From the NCBI GenBank assembly GCA_947258405.1, contig CAMYIE010000009.1, positions 96,149-160,148 of the forward strand: a stretch of DNA of 64,000 nucleotides, in the 5' to 3' direction. The notes under the pieces are model-generated. The model searched no databases, was not told where the DNA came from, and saw nothing but the letters and a program-made list of their open reading frames with translations. This DNA comes from an uncultured Eudoraea sp. (lineage in GTDB: Bacteria; Bacteroidota; Bacteroidia; Flavobacteriales; Flavobacteriaceae). This document shows, one piece after another, positions 54,155 through 64,000 of this stretch. The position numbers and the translations under genes were made by a program. Positions within the stretch are counted from its first letter, which is position 1, and the number at the start of each line of letters is the position of its first letter.

Positions 54155-54685
54155 ATGACTGGAATACAGAAAAATAAGTGGGCTTTGAGTTTGTTATTTG
54201 TGCTCCTATTGTCTTGTGGAAGCACTAATTCCATCGACAGATTCTACGAGTTGCATAAGAACGATAATGAGGTACTGGCTGTTAGAGTTCCCCAAAGTAT
54301 GTTAAGCCTGCTCAGTGGGATTTCTCCGGAGCTTCAGAATATCATCGGTAATACCCGCGACATCAGATTTATGCGATTTTCGGGGCTCAGCACTCCCAAA
54401 ATCGAGACGCTAAGCAATCAGATGAACAATATTACATCGAGCTCATTTATAGAAGTTTACCGGAAGAATCAGGACGAAAAGAGAAGTGTTATATCCATCC
54501 GGGAAAAAAGAGATCTGGTTAAAGAAATCATGATCTTCAATCACGATGATTTCAATGCCAACCTCTTATATTTCAATGGTGAATTCGATCCGGCCAGGGT
54601 GCGCAGTCTTGCTGAGAACGAGCAGTTTAATGATATGTCTGAAACCCTCTTCTCACAGTTCAGCGGACCTGTTCTTATCGAGTAA
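54155..54685 (+). CDS. DUF4252 domain lipoprotein
   Basis: 176 residues. Lipoprotein signal LLFVLLLSC with the lipid cysteine near residue 21, then a compact beta-rich domain (SIDRFYELHKNDNEVLAVRV and RDIRFMRFSGLSTP in pieces) that fits DUF4252. Anchored to a membrane on the periplasmic side; family members often accompany ECF sigma factor operons in Bacteroidota, but none is seen here. Its last 11 bp overlap the end of the convergent helical-repeat gene. Confidence 0.75.
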   Translation: MTGIQKNKWALSLLFVLLLSCGSTNSIDRFYELHKNDNEVLAVRVPQSMLSLLSGISPELQNIIGNTRDIRFMRFSGLSTPKIETLSNQMNNITSSSFIEVYRKNQDEKRSVISIREKRDLVKEIMIFNHDDFNANLLYFNGEFDPARVRSLAENEQFNDMSETLFSQFSGPVLIE

Positions 54686-56219
54686 GGGAAAGTGCTTTTT
54701 CACGGATCACTTCAGATACCGGCCGGTGTTGAAGATGACTCTCCAACCAGGATAGAATGTCGAGATACAAAAATGCCCTTTTTTCATAGGGGTGATCCTC
54801 GTATTTTTTTAGTTCATCATAAAGCTTCTGAAACTCTTCCTTAAGCTCATGGGGGTAGATATCCCCTAGTTTTCTCAGGAATTTGATCATCTCTTTCTGC
54901 ACCTGGTGCAGGTCGTTCATTTTTAGCAGAAATTTATAAGTGCTTTTTAGTTGAACCTCAAGGTGGTAGTCCATACCGGCCTCGTAGTGTGCCACCAGGC
55001 TTAGAACCCTTGCAAAGCACATGAGATCTTCCCTCATTTTCAGGGATTTATTCTCAATGATCTTTTTCAAGTAGAGGATACAGGTTTTGTTGTCTCCCAC
55101 TCCAAAGTAGAGACATGCGATCTTATAATAAAAGATCATGATATGGTGTTGATCGATGCGGTCGCTATGTTTATTGATCCCATACTCGATGATCTTAACC
55201 AAATAGAGGCCTTTTTCGAATGTTCCCTCAAGGAAATGCAGATTGAGCTTGTTTGAGTGTATATAGAGAAAAGCCAGAGAACTGATATTATCATTCTTTG
55301 GAAATTCCGGCGTATTTACAATGGCTTCGAGTTTATCGAGCGTGGCCCGGAAAAGTGTACTGTATTTTACAAAGAATAACGATTCTAGCAAATAGTGGTT
55401 CCCTTTAAGGAAAAACACCGGGTTAAGACTTATCATGGGCTCATTGTCGTAAAACAAATCTACCCATTTGCTGGCGTATTTATAAGAGGAGAGAAAGTCC
55501 TGAACCAAAAGACTGTACCACAGATGTGCCTTGTAAAGCCATAGTTTTTCCCTGAAACCAAAATCTTCCAGGTTATATTCTGGAAGGTGCATCTCAAAAT
55601 AGCGTTTTACCTTCTGATAATCTTCGTCGTTCCTAACATATCCTACTTTTAGCATCATGCTGTATAACTGCAGGGAAAGATTAGATAGTTTGCTGGTGAT
55701 GACATTAAACTCGGAAAGTTCTTTGGCCTGAAGTGCCAGCTCATCGGCCCTGTCTGGAATACTGCGGGTGATATATTGGGTTTCGATTATTTTTTCTAGC
55801 TCAACTATTTCATAAGCAATATTTTTCTCTTCATTATTCATGGCAATACCCTTAGCCTTATCGAGAATCTTCAAACTTTGTTTATAAAGTCCCTTCTGAT
55901 ACAGGATAGTAGCGAAATCTAATTGTTCACGGATCTGTACCCGAATATTCTGATTCACCGGATTCAATCTGAGACTAACCAGGATTTGTTTGTAAAGGTG
56001 TGCCTTTAAGTTCGAAAGTTGAGTCTTTTTAACGATGCCACTAGCGAGAATTGCCGGCTCATTATATGTTTTCAGCTTATCAAGAAGGTTAAATAATGCC
56101 AGAAATTTAGCCTCAGTGTTCACACCAAGTCGGCCAACATAGAGCTTGAATTGACGTTTTTCCGATTTAGACAACGCCTTAATCAGTACGAACAATGCAT
56201 CTTTGTGAACATTCGTCAT
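54675..56219 (-). CDS. Large helical-repeat protein of unknown function (Bacteroidota)
   Basis: 514 residues, almost entirely alpha-helical with TPR-like repeats; it begins TNVHKDALFVLIKALSKSEKRQFKLYVGRLG, a start I recall from conserved Bacteroidota hypothetical proteins, and ends KALSLTR. No signal peptide or membrane helix, so cytoplasmic. It is transcribed divergently from leuA (145 bp apart). A helical scaffold role is possible; no known function. Confidence 0.75.
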   Translation of the reverse strand: MTNVHKDALFVLIKALSKSEKRQFKLYVGRLGVNTEAKFLALFNLLDKLKTYNEPAILASGIVKKTQLSNLKAHLYKQILVSLRLNPVNQNIRVQIREQLDFATILYQKGLYKQSLKILDKAKGIAMNNEEKNIAYEIVELEKIIETQYITRSIPDRADELALQAKELSEFNVITSKLSNLSLQLYSMMLKVGYVRNDEDYQKVKRYFEMHLPEYNLEDFGFREKLWLYKAHLWYSLLVQDFLSSYKYASKWVDLFYDNEPMISLNPVFFLKGNHYLLESLFFVKYSTLFRATLDKLEAIVNTPEFPKNDNISSLAFLYIHSNKLNLHFLEGTFEKGLYLVKIIEYGINKHSDRIDQHHIMIFYYKIACLYFGVGDNKTCILYLKKIIENKSLKMREDLMCFARVLSLVAHYEAGMDYHLEVQLKSTYKFLLKMNDLHQVQKEMIKFLRKLGDIYPHELKEEFQKLYDELKKYEDHPYEKRAFLYLDILSWLESHLQHRPVSEVIREKALSLTR

Positions 56220-56364
56220 CGTAAAAAAAGCAATTTAAGTATTTGTTTTACAAGTAATTACCAAAAGCTAAAAGTAAATTAACGTTGTAAATGGACTGCA
56301 GTATCAACCTTCAAAATCCCTGCTAACTCTATTTTCGTATTCTGACGATAATTATACAAAAATA

Positions 56365-57537
56365 ATGAGTAAAGATAAGGTACATATTTTTGACACTACA
56401 CTAAGAGACGGCGAACAGGTTCCAGGATGCAAACTGGATACCAAACAGAAACTGGTAATTGCCGAACGTCTCGACGAGCTCGGAGTAGATATTATCGAGG
56501 CCGGCTTCCCTATCTCAAGCCCCGGGGATTTCAAATCTGTCCAGGAAATAGCAGAGGTAGTGAAGCATTCTACTGTATGCGGACTTACCAGGTCGGTAAA
56601 GAAAGATATCGAAGTAGCAGCGGAGGCTTTAAAAAATGCGAAACGACCCCGGATTCATACCGGAATCGGTACTTCGGAATCACATATAAAATATAAGTTC
56701 AGGTCTACCCAGGACAAAATTCTTGAGCGGGCTGTTGAAGCGGTAGCCTATGCCAAGAAATACGTAGAGGATATCGAATTCTATGCTGAAGATGCCGGGC
56801 GAACAGATAATGAATTTCTGGCTAGGGTTTGTGAAGCAGTTATTAAAGCGGGTGCTACTGTATTGAACATTCCAGACACCACAGGTTACTGCCTGCCCGA
56901 AGAATATGGCGCCAAGATGAAATACCTGAAGGAAAATGTAACCGGGATTGATAAGGCCGTTCTTTCCTGTCATTGTCACAACGATCTGGGGTTGGCAACA
57001 GCTAATTCCATAGCGGGGGTGATCAATGGTGCAAGACAAATAGAGTGTACGATTAACGGTATTGGTGAACGAGCTGGAAATACATCACTGGAAGAAGTAG
57101 TCATGATCTTAAGGCAACACCCTTATCTGAATCTAGACACAGACATCAACAGCAAATTGCTCTACAGTACCAGTCAGATGGTTTCGCACAAAATGGGAAT
57201 GCCCGTACAACCTAACAAGGCCATAGTGGGTTCCAATGCTTTTGCCCATAGTTCAGGAATTCATCAGGATGGTGTGATCAAAAAACGTGAAACCTATGAA
57301 ATCATCGATCCTGAAGATGTAGGCGTTGATGAATCTTCTATTGTCCTGACCGCACGTAGTGGAAGGGCTGCGCTTGCCTATCGTGCCAAAAAAGTGGGAT
57401 ATGAGCTCACCAAATTACAGCTCGACCGGGTTTATGATGAATTTCTTCGTTTTGCCGATCGCAAAAAAGAGATCAAGGATGAAGACATTCACAAGATTGT
57501 GGAAACTACAGATATTAACATCGAAAGTCTTGCCTGA
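56365..57537 (+). CDS. leuA: 2-Isopropylmalate synthase, short form
   Basis: 390-residue HMGL-like enzyme of leucine synthesis joining acetyl-CoA and 2-ketoisovalerate. [17 protein letters not shown] (about residues 9-25), [15 protein letters not shown]-like metal region, [15 protein letters not shown] (about 206-220) and [15 protein letters not shown] are conserved. It ends after the catalytic part and lacks the C-terminal regulatory domain of the 510-residue type, as in other Bacteroidota. Feedback by leucine may therefore work differently or be absent. 2 bp before leuB. Confidence 0.93.
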   Translation: MSKDKVHIFDTTLRDGEQVPGCKLDTKQKLVIAERLDELGVDIIEAGFPISSPGDFKSVQEIAEVVKHSTVCGLTRSVKKDIEVAAEALKNAKRPRIHTGIGTSESHIKYKFRSTQDKILERAVEAVAYAKKYVEDIEFYAEDAGRTDNEFLARVCEAVIKAGATVLNIPDTTGYCLPEEYGAKMKYLKENVTGIDKAVLSCHCHNDLGLATANSIAGVINGARQIECTINGIGERAGNTSLEEVVMILRQHPYLNLDTDINSKLLYSTSQMVSHKMGMPVQPNKAIVGSNAFAHSSGIHQDGVIKKRETYEIIDPEDVGVDESSIVLTARSGRAALAYRAKKVGYELTKLQLDRVYDEFLRFADRKKEIKDEDIHKIVETTDINIESLA

Positions 57538-57539
57538 TA

Positions 57540-58658
57540 ATGGAGCTTAACATTGCCGTCTTATCCGGAGATGGTATCGGACCTGAAGTCACAAAGCAAG
57601 CCATAAAAAGTCTGCAAGCGGTCGAAGATACATTCGGTCACCAATTCCATTTTACAGATGCCCTGGTAGGGGCAGCCGCCATTGAGGCATCCGGTAATCC
57701 CTTTCCTGAAGAAACCTTGAAAATCTGTAAGTCGAGTGAAGCGGTATTATTAGGTACGATTAGTGAGACAAGCTATGTTGACAATTCCAAGGCCAAGGGG
57801 CGGCCCGAACAGGGTATACACGAATTAAGAAAATCACTGGGTCTTCACAGCAATATCCAACCTGTAAAAGTATTCCCCACACTTATCGATAAATCACCAC
57901 TGAAAAAAAAGATCATTTCAGGAACTGATTTTGTGATTTATCGGGAGCTGACTGGCGGAATTTACTTTGGAAAAAAAGAATTAAATGCCGAGCAAACGCA
58001 AGCCTCGGACCTTTGTACCTATACCGAAGAGGAAATAAGCCGGATCAGTCATATGGCATTAAAGGACGCTAAGGGAAGACGCAAAAAGCTTACCCTGGTA
58101 GATAAGGCCAATGTACTGGAATCTTCAAGGTTGTGGAGAAGAGTGGTAAAAAAAATTGCAGCCAGTTATCCGGAGGTAAGCCTGGAGTACATGTTTGTAG
58201 ACGATGCTGTGAAGCAACTTATACTGAATCCCGCACAATTCGATGTTATTTTAACCGGAAATCTTTTCGGTGATATACTTTCGGATCAGGGCAGTGTGAT
58301 CGGTGGATCGATCGGACTCCTGCCGTCTGCCTCTGTAGGAGAAGACCACGCTATGTTTGAGCCAGTTCATGGTTCATTTCCTGAGTCGAGAGGCAAAGAC
58401 ATCGCCAATCCTATAGCTTCCATACTCAGTGCAGCAATGCTGCTCGACCATTTCGGACTGGATGAAGAATCCAGAGCGGTAGTTATAGCGGTACTCAGAG
58501 CGATGAAGAGGGATATTGTAACACCCGATCTGGAACCGACCAGTAAATACGGAACCGACGATGTGGGAGACTTTATCGCCGCTCAGGTGCGCGATTCAGA
58601 AGAACACTTAACTCTTAATCGGGAGAATATATGGCTGGGAAAATCGACCATTATATAA
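57540..58658 (+). CDS. leuB: 3-Isopropylmalate dehydrogenase
   Basis: 372 residues, isocitrate/isopropylmalate dehydrogenase fold: AVLSGDGIGPEVTKQ at the start, YRELTGGIYFGKKE (about residues 140-150), and ILTGNLFGDILSDQGSV (about 240-256), with EPVHGSFPESRGKDIANP near the end. NAD-dependent oxidation of 3-isopropylmalate. It is coupled to leuA (2-bp gap). Full length. Confidence 0.95.
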   Translation: MELNIAVLSGDGIGPEVTKQAIKSLQAVEDTFGHQFHFTDALVGAAAIEASGNPFPEETLKICKSSEAVLLGTISETSYVDNSKAKGRPEQGIHELRKSLGLHSNIQPVKVFPTLIDKSPLKKKIISGTDFVIYRELTGGIYFGKKELNAEQTQASDLCTYTEEEISRISHMALKDAKGRRKKLTLVDKANVLESSRLWRRVVKKIAASYPEVSLEYMFVDDAVKQLILNPAQFDVILTGNLFGDILSDQGSVIGGSIGLLPSASVGEDHAMFEPVHGSFPESRGKDIANPIASILSAAMLLDHFGLDEESRAVVIAVLRAMKRDIVTPDLEPTSKYGTDDVGDFIAAQVRDSEEHLTLNRENIWLGKSTII

Positions 58659-58660
58659 TG

Positions 58661-58682
58661 CGCCTGAGTCTGGGCTTTTTTA
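58661..58682 (+). terminator. Weak terminator after leuB
   Basis: GCCT pairs with GGGC (with G-T) over a small loop, followed by TTTTTT. It begins 3 bp after the leuB stop. The stem is short. Confidence 0.4.
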
Positions 58683-58720
58683 CATCGTTTTAAAAATTCT
58701 TCCATTTCAATCTACGGGCT

Positions 58721-58751
58721 TTGAATGTCTTAGGTCATTGTTTTATCTTTG
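58721..58751 (+). promoter_or_regulatory. pheT promoter: TTG, 20 bp, TATCTTTG
   Basis: TTG at 58721-58723 is 20 bp from TATCTTTG (58744-58751), matching the Bacteroidota pattern, 18 bp before the pheT ATG. Confidence 0.65.
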
Positions 58752-58769
58752 AGGGCTTAAAACTAACCA

Positions 58770-61193
58770 ATGCATATCTCCTTTAACTGGCTAAAGCAGT
58801 TTATCAATATTAAATGGGAGGCCGAAAAAACGGCCGAACTGCTGACCAATCTCGGTTTAGAGGTGGAAGGTGTTCAGGAATATGAGTCTGTCCAGGGCGG
58901 ACTTAAAGGTGTGGTGGTAGGCCATGTATTGGAATGTGCCAAGCATCCGAATGCTGATAAGTTGTCGCTTGCGCAAGTCGATCTGGGTGAAGGAGACCCC
59001 GTTCAGATCGTTTGTGGCGCCCCGAATGTGGCTAAAGGTCAGAAGGTACCTGTAGCGACCATAGGTACGGTCCTTTATAGCGAAGAAGGGGAACCCTGGA
59101 AAATCAAAAAAGGAAAGATCCGGGGAGAAGAAAGTCATGGAATGATCTGTGCCGAAGATGAGTTGGGTTTGGGCAAAAGCCACGATGGGATCATGGTCCT
59201 TGCCGACGATCTGGAACCTGGCACTCCCTGTGCCAGTATTTTTGAAATTGAACGCGATCAGGTATTCGAAATTGGATTAACGCCAAATCGCGCAGACGCA
59301 ATGAGCCATTTTGGAGTGGCGCGCGACCTGAAAGCCGGGTTAATTCAACACAAAGTACAAGCTACATTAAACACCCCTTCCGTAAGCAGTTTTACCATTG
59401 ATAACAGATCATTGAAAATTGGAGTTAGCGTTGAAAACAGCGAATTTGCCCCAAGATATTGCGGAGTCACGATTAGAAATTTGATTGTGGAGCCTTCACC
59501 AAGCTGGTTGCAGAATCGCTTGAATGCGATAGGGCTTAAACCCATCAACAATGTTGTGGATATCACCAATTATGTACTGCATGAACTGGGCCAGCCCCTG
59601 CATGCCTTTGATGCCAAAAGAATTCACAACAAGCAAATAGTAGTAAAAACTGTACCTGCCGGATCTAAGTTTATGACCCTGGATGGTGAACAGCGCGAAT
59701 TACACGAGGAGGATCTCATGATCTGCGACGGTGAAAAACCTATGTGTATTGCTGGTGTTTTCGGGGGAATTAATACCGGTGTAACAGAAGATACCACTGC
59801 AATTTTTCTGGAGAGTGCTTATTTTGATCCTGTCAGTATCCGAAAGACGGCGAAAAGACACGGCCTTAATACCGATGCTTCTTTCCGATTCGAGAGAGGA
59901 GTAGACATCAACAATGTGGAATACGCGCTTAAACGAGCTGCCCAGCTGATAAAGGAAATCGCCGGAGGCCAGATCAGTTCAGATGTGGTTGACCTCTATC
60001 CCAAAAGAAAAGAAGACTATCAGGTATTTCTATCCTTCGATAAGGTGAACCGGCTTGTAGGGCAGGAAATTCCTAAAGACACCATCAAAACTATTTTGGC
60101 TTCACTGGAAATTAAAGTGAAAAGCGTAACCGAAAGCGGCCTTGGGCTTCAGATCCCTTTTTACCGCGTGGATGTTATCAGGGAGGTAGATGTGATCGAA
60201 GAAATCCTAAGGGTATATGGCTACAACAAAATTGAATTTGCAGAGAAGATCAATGCCTCAGTAGCCAAGACTTCCAGGTTCGAAGACCATATCCTTCAGA
60301 ATATTTTAGGAGATACTTTGGCCTCCATCGGATTCTATGAGTTACTCTCCAACAGCCTCACCCAACCGGCTTATAATGAACTGATAGATAGCACAAAGAG
60401 GGGGGCTGTTGAAATTATCAATCCGCTGAGTTCCGAATTGTCGGTGATGCGTCAGTCACTTCTATACTCGGCATTAGAGTCCGTGTCATTTAATCTGAAC
60501 CGAAAAAAACAGCATCTGAGGTTTTTTGAATTTGGGAAGACTTATAAGCAATCGGGTAAAAAACGGAAAGAAGACAATAAATTAGCTATTACAATAAGCG
60601 GAGATCGACATCCTAAACACTGGTTAACAGGGAATCAGGAAATGGGCTTTTTCTATCTAAAAGCGGTGGTGCTTCAATTGATGGAAAGGCTTGGCATCCA
60701 TATCACAGAAAGCAAGAGCGATGAGGGTGATTTGTATTCGGAAGGACTCGCTCTTTTTTGCGATGGAAACCATATGGCAAGCTTAGGGCTGGTTTCAGGT
60801 TCCATCACAGGTCATTTTGATATCAAACAAGATGTGTTGCACGCAGAACTTAACTGGGACCAGATTATCAAAAAAGCATCTCAGCAAGAGATAGTGTTTA
60901 AGGATATCGCCAAATATCCTGAGGTAAAGCGCGATTTTGCACTATTGATAGCGGATAATGTAAAATTCGATCAGGTAAGAAATATAGCCTTTAAAACCGA
61001 AAAAAGATTGCTTAAAAAAGTAGATCTTTTTGATGTATACCGGGGAGAAAATCTTCCAGAGGGCAAAAAATCCTATGCGGTGAGTTTTACAATCCAGGAC
61101 GAAACGAAAACACTTACCGATAAGCAGATCGATAAGATCATGGGAAAACTACAAAAGGCCTATGAAAAGGAATTATCGGCAGAATTGAGATAA
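58770..61193 (+). CDS. pheT: Phenylalanyl-tRNA synthetase beta subunit
   Basis: 807 residues. It has the EMAP/tRNA-binding domain (B2) at the start (HPNADKLSLAQVDLG, about residues 54-68), B3/B4 in the middle (CGVTIRNL; AGVFGG), B5 with VDIRE-like LSFDKVNRLVGQEIP, the catalytic-like core, and the C-terminal FDX-ACB domain (YPEVKRDFALLIAD, about 720). Works with PheS, whose gene is not here. Complete. Confidence 0.95.
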   Translation: MHISFNWLKQFINIKWEAEKTAELLTNLGLEVEGVQEYESVQGGLKGVVVGHVLECAKHPNADKLSLAQVDLGEGDPVQIVCGAPNVAKGQKVPVATIGTVLYSEEGEPWKIKKGKIRGEESHGMICAEDELGLGKSHDGIMVLADDLEPGTPCASIFEIERDQVFEIGLTPNRADAMSHFGVARDLKAGLIQHKVQATLNTPSVSSFTIDNRSLKIGVSVENSEFAPRYCGVTIRNLIVEPSPSWLQNRLNAIGLKPINNVVDITNYVLHELGQPLHAFDAKRIHNKQIVVKTVPAGSKFMTLDGEQRELHEEDLMICDGEKPMCIAGVFGGINTGVTEDTTAIFLESAYFDPVSIRKTAKRHGLNTDASFRFERGVDINNVEYALKRAAQLIKEIAGGQISSDVVDLYPKRKEDYQVFLSFDKVNRLVGQEIPKDTIKTILASLEIKVKSVTESGLGLQIPFYRVDVIREVDVIEEILRVYGYNKIEFAEKINASVAKTSRFEDHILQNILGDTLASIGFYELLSNSLTQPAYNELIDSTKRGAVEIINPLSSELSVMRQSLLYSALESVSFNLNRKKQHLRFFEFGKTYKQSGKKRKEDNKLAITISGDRHPKHWLTGNQEMGFFYLKAVVLQLMERLGIHITESKSDEGDLYSEGLALFCDGNHMASLGLVSGSITGHFDIKQDVLHAELNWDQIIKKASQQEIVFKDIAKYPEVKRDFALLIADNVKFDQVRNIAFKTEKRLLKKVDLFDVYRGENLPEGKKSYAVSFTIQDETKTLTDKQIDKIMGKLQKAYEKELSAELR

Positions 61194-61194
61194 T

Positions 61195-61743
61195 CTAGAT
61201 TTTATTGGGCAACACTACACTATCGATTACATGAATTACCCCGTTGCATTGATTGGCATCTGCGGTTGTAATCCTTGCCTTATTACCAAATTTATCCCTG
61301 AGTACAATATCGATACCTTCCATGGTAGCGGTTAGTACATTCCCCTGTACAGTAGTAAAATTTGCCACTCCTCTACCACTGCACATCGCTTTAAGAATTT
61401 TAGAAGCGGTAAGATGACCCGCGATCATATGATAGGTGAGCAGTGTCTTTAACTCTGACTTATTCTGCGGTAAAAACAAATCTCTCATTTTGTCTTTCGA
61501 AAGCTTATCGAAAGCGGCATCAGAGGGGGCAAAAACCGTAAAAGGTCCGTCGTTGTCGAGAATATCATCGAGGTCTGCGGCGATAACAGCTTCAGATAAA
61601 GTTGTATGCTCGGCAGAATTCTTTGTGGTATAGATAATACTGTCTTCGTAATAGGTTACATCTTCAGAAGTCTCCGCATCCTGTGAATAAAGGACAAAGG
61701 AAAACAGGGAGAAAATCGGTATCAGACAATAGCTCTTCTTCAC
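61195..61743 (-). CDS. Fasciclin domain secreted protein
   Basis: 182 residues with a signal peptide (CLIPIFSLFSFVLYSQ) and one FAS1 domain (about 45-182): LDDILDNDGPFTVFAPSDAAFDKL, TLLTYHMIAGHL and a C-terminal GVIHVIDSVVLP, the family's conserved H2 motif. Fasciclin domains bind surfaces or carbohydrates and are frequent in marine bacteria. Transcribed towards pheT and convergent with it. Confidence 0.88.
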   Translation of the reverse strand: MKKSYCLIPIFSLFSFVLYSQDAETSEDVTYYEDSIIYTTKNSAEHTTLSEAVIAADLDDILDNDGPFTVFAPSDAAFDKLSKDKMRDLFLPQNKSELKTLLTYHMIAGHLTASKILKAMCSGRGVANFTTVQGNVLTATMEGIDIVLRDKFGNKARITTADANQCNGVIHVIDSVVLPNKI

Positions 61744-61887
61744 GATAAGGGAATATTGGGGTAGAAAAATCCGATGAACGGAACATTTTCATCGACAATA
61801 TACAATTTTGAAGAAGATATAGGCCAAAGCCTAACTGTGACTAATCGAAATTAACAAAATATTAACATATCTGAACGTTAAACGCTT

Positions 61888-61919
61888 TTTGATTTACCAA
61901 TTGCGTTTTGTTATTTTTG
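61888..61919 (+). promoter_or_regulatory. Promoter of the 239-residue protein gene: TTTG, 20 bp, TATTTTTG
   Basis: TTTG at 61888-61891 is 20 bp from TATTTTTG (61912-61919), a full match to the Bacteroidota pattern, 22 bp before the ATG at 61942. Confidence 0.65.
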
Positions 61920-61941
61920 AGAAAATTGCTAAAGAAAAAGA

Positions 61942-62661
61942 ATGCTTCTCAAGAAAACGAATATCGAAGAACGACTTAGTGGGTTAAGGAAAAAAGGCGA
62001 TGCCGAAGCAACGCTGATCCACGATGTCTATGAAATTTTAAACCGGAAAAACAACAGGGAGAAAGAAATAAAGGAAAGAATAGCTACACAAGCTGTATCT
62101 GCCGAAAATCCATTCCTTTTCGATCTGCTGGAAACCCGTAAGATCTATCACCTGGATCAGATTAAAAAGATCTGCATAGATTATCGCTTGCGTTTCCTCG
62201 ATTCACGCTATTTTAAAGGGGAAATTCCTCATGAAGCTCTGGAGGAAATTCAAAAGCTGGAAGATGATCACAAGATCGAATTAAAGGGATTTAAGATCCT
62301 TGCACCCTCTAAAATGTTTAAACTTGCAGATAAAGACGACCCGTTGCTCTTTGCCCCTATCGGGAATGGCTATTACTACCTGGTCCACAAATGGGGCAAC
62401 GATCTCCACCCTTTAAGAAAGCTCTTTGCCTGGCCTTTTAAGAATATTTCGAACCTGGCTGCGGTGGTACTTCTGGCGAGCTACATACTCACATTGCTCA
62501 TTCCCGAAGGTTTGTTCAGCAAATCGGGGACTTCTACCGAATTCTTGATCGTATTCTTCTTTATGTTCAAGTCGATGGCCGCAGTGGTAATTTTTTACGG
62601 CTTTGCACTGGGCAAGAATTTTAATCCGGCAATCTGGAACAGTAAATATTTTAATGCCTGA
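61942..62661 (+). CDS. Membrane protein of unknown function with coiled-coil start
   Basis: 239 residues. The first 125 residues are polar and mostly helical, with FDLLETRKIYHLDQIKKICIDYRLRFLDSR; two membrane helices follow (about 172-192, LAAVVLLASYILTLLIP; and 204-226, FLIVFFFMFKSMAAVVIFYG). The middle has an unusual proline-tryptophan rich PFKNIS. I do not recognise a family. It is alone on its strand with its own promoter. Confidence 0.7.
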   Translation: MLLKKTNIEERLSGLRKKGDAEATLIHDVYEILNRKNNREKEIKERIATQAVSAENPFLFDLLETRKIYHLDQIKKICIDYRLRFLDSRYFKGEIPHEALEEIQKLEDDHKIELKGFKILAPSKMFKLADKDDPLLFAPIGNGYYYLVHKWGNDLHPLRKLFAWPFKNISNLAAVVLLASYILTLLIPEGLFSKSGTSTEFLIVFFFMFKSMAAVVIFYGFALGKNFNPAIWNSKYFNA

Positions 62662-62722
62662 CCAGCATTTCAGTCGTGCTAAAAATTCTCTACCTGTCTG
62701 AGACTGTACTACATCTAAGATG

Positions 62723-64000
<1,278 letters not shown>

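Overview
The window reads as a chromosomal segment of a marine-type member of the Flavobacteriaceae (Bacteroidota). Supporting signs are a menaquinone gene cluster in flavobacterial order, a CAL67264-family membrane protein, DUF4834, YfhO, an M24 peptidase next to SusC-plug-like proteins, a probable sulfonolipid (capnine) locus, Bacteroidota-type promoters (TTG, about 19-20 bp, then TAnnTTTG) and an almost complete absence of Shine-Dalgarno sites. No tRNA, rRNA, insertion sequence, prophage or CRISPR array is visible. Coding density is high and most genes are core genes.

Layout. 1-4763 (minus strand) is a cell-surface polysaccharide or glycoprotein operon: DUF4834, YfhO, glycosyltransferase and a flippase cut by the window edge. 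4850-9659 holds an outer-membrane barrel protein, a double-GNAT acyltransferase-like protein, an alpha-oxoamine synthase and a cysteine-synthase-like enzyme; the last two fit cysteate-fatty acyltransferase and cysteate synthase. 9714-16148 carries a prolyl oligopeptidase, YbaB, YegP, a threonine aldolase and a large secreted zinc metalloprotease. 16232-22520 carries prfB (with a programmed +1 frameshift), arsC, a 57-codon membrane protein, fumC, a coiled-coil membrane protein, a GNAT enzyme and a metallo-beta-lactamase-fold lipoprotein. 22573-27287 has ettA, a small membrane protein, an oxidoreductase and an acyl-CoA carboxylase beta subunit.

27284-46211 is one long minus-strand region. It contains two related secreted proteins with a SusC-like plug but no barrel, an M24 peptidase, and the menaquinone genes menE, menC, menA, menD, menF and a MenI-like thioesterase. 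With these lie a CPBP protease, a UPF0173 hydrolase, a TPR histidine kinase, a LytTR regulator, CvfB and DUF2853. menB is not in the window.

46376-64000 holds an esterase, a GNAT enzyme, dnaK, a GH26-like glycosidase, panB, an RluA-type pseudouridine synthase, a DUF4252 lipoprotein, a Bacteroidota-specific helical-repeat protein, leuA-leuB without leuCD, pheT, a fasciclin protein, a membrane protein of unknown function and the 3' part of a second ABC-F gene.

Most worth a second look: (1) the possible three-gene sulfonolipid locus at 5995-9659, where the GNAT-like protein could be the missing N-acyltransferase; (2) the barrel-less plug proteins at 27284-31309; (3) the RF2 frameshift element, which keeps an internal Shine-Dalgarno in a phylum that largely does not use them; (4) the kinase, regulator and 62-residue protein set inside the men cluster. 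All calls come from reading sequence and from memory of the families; no database search was run.
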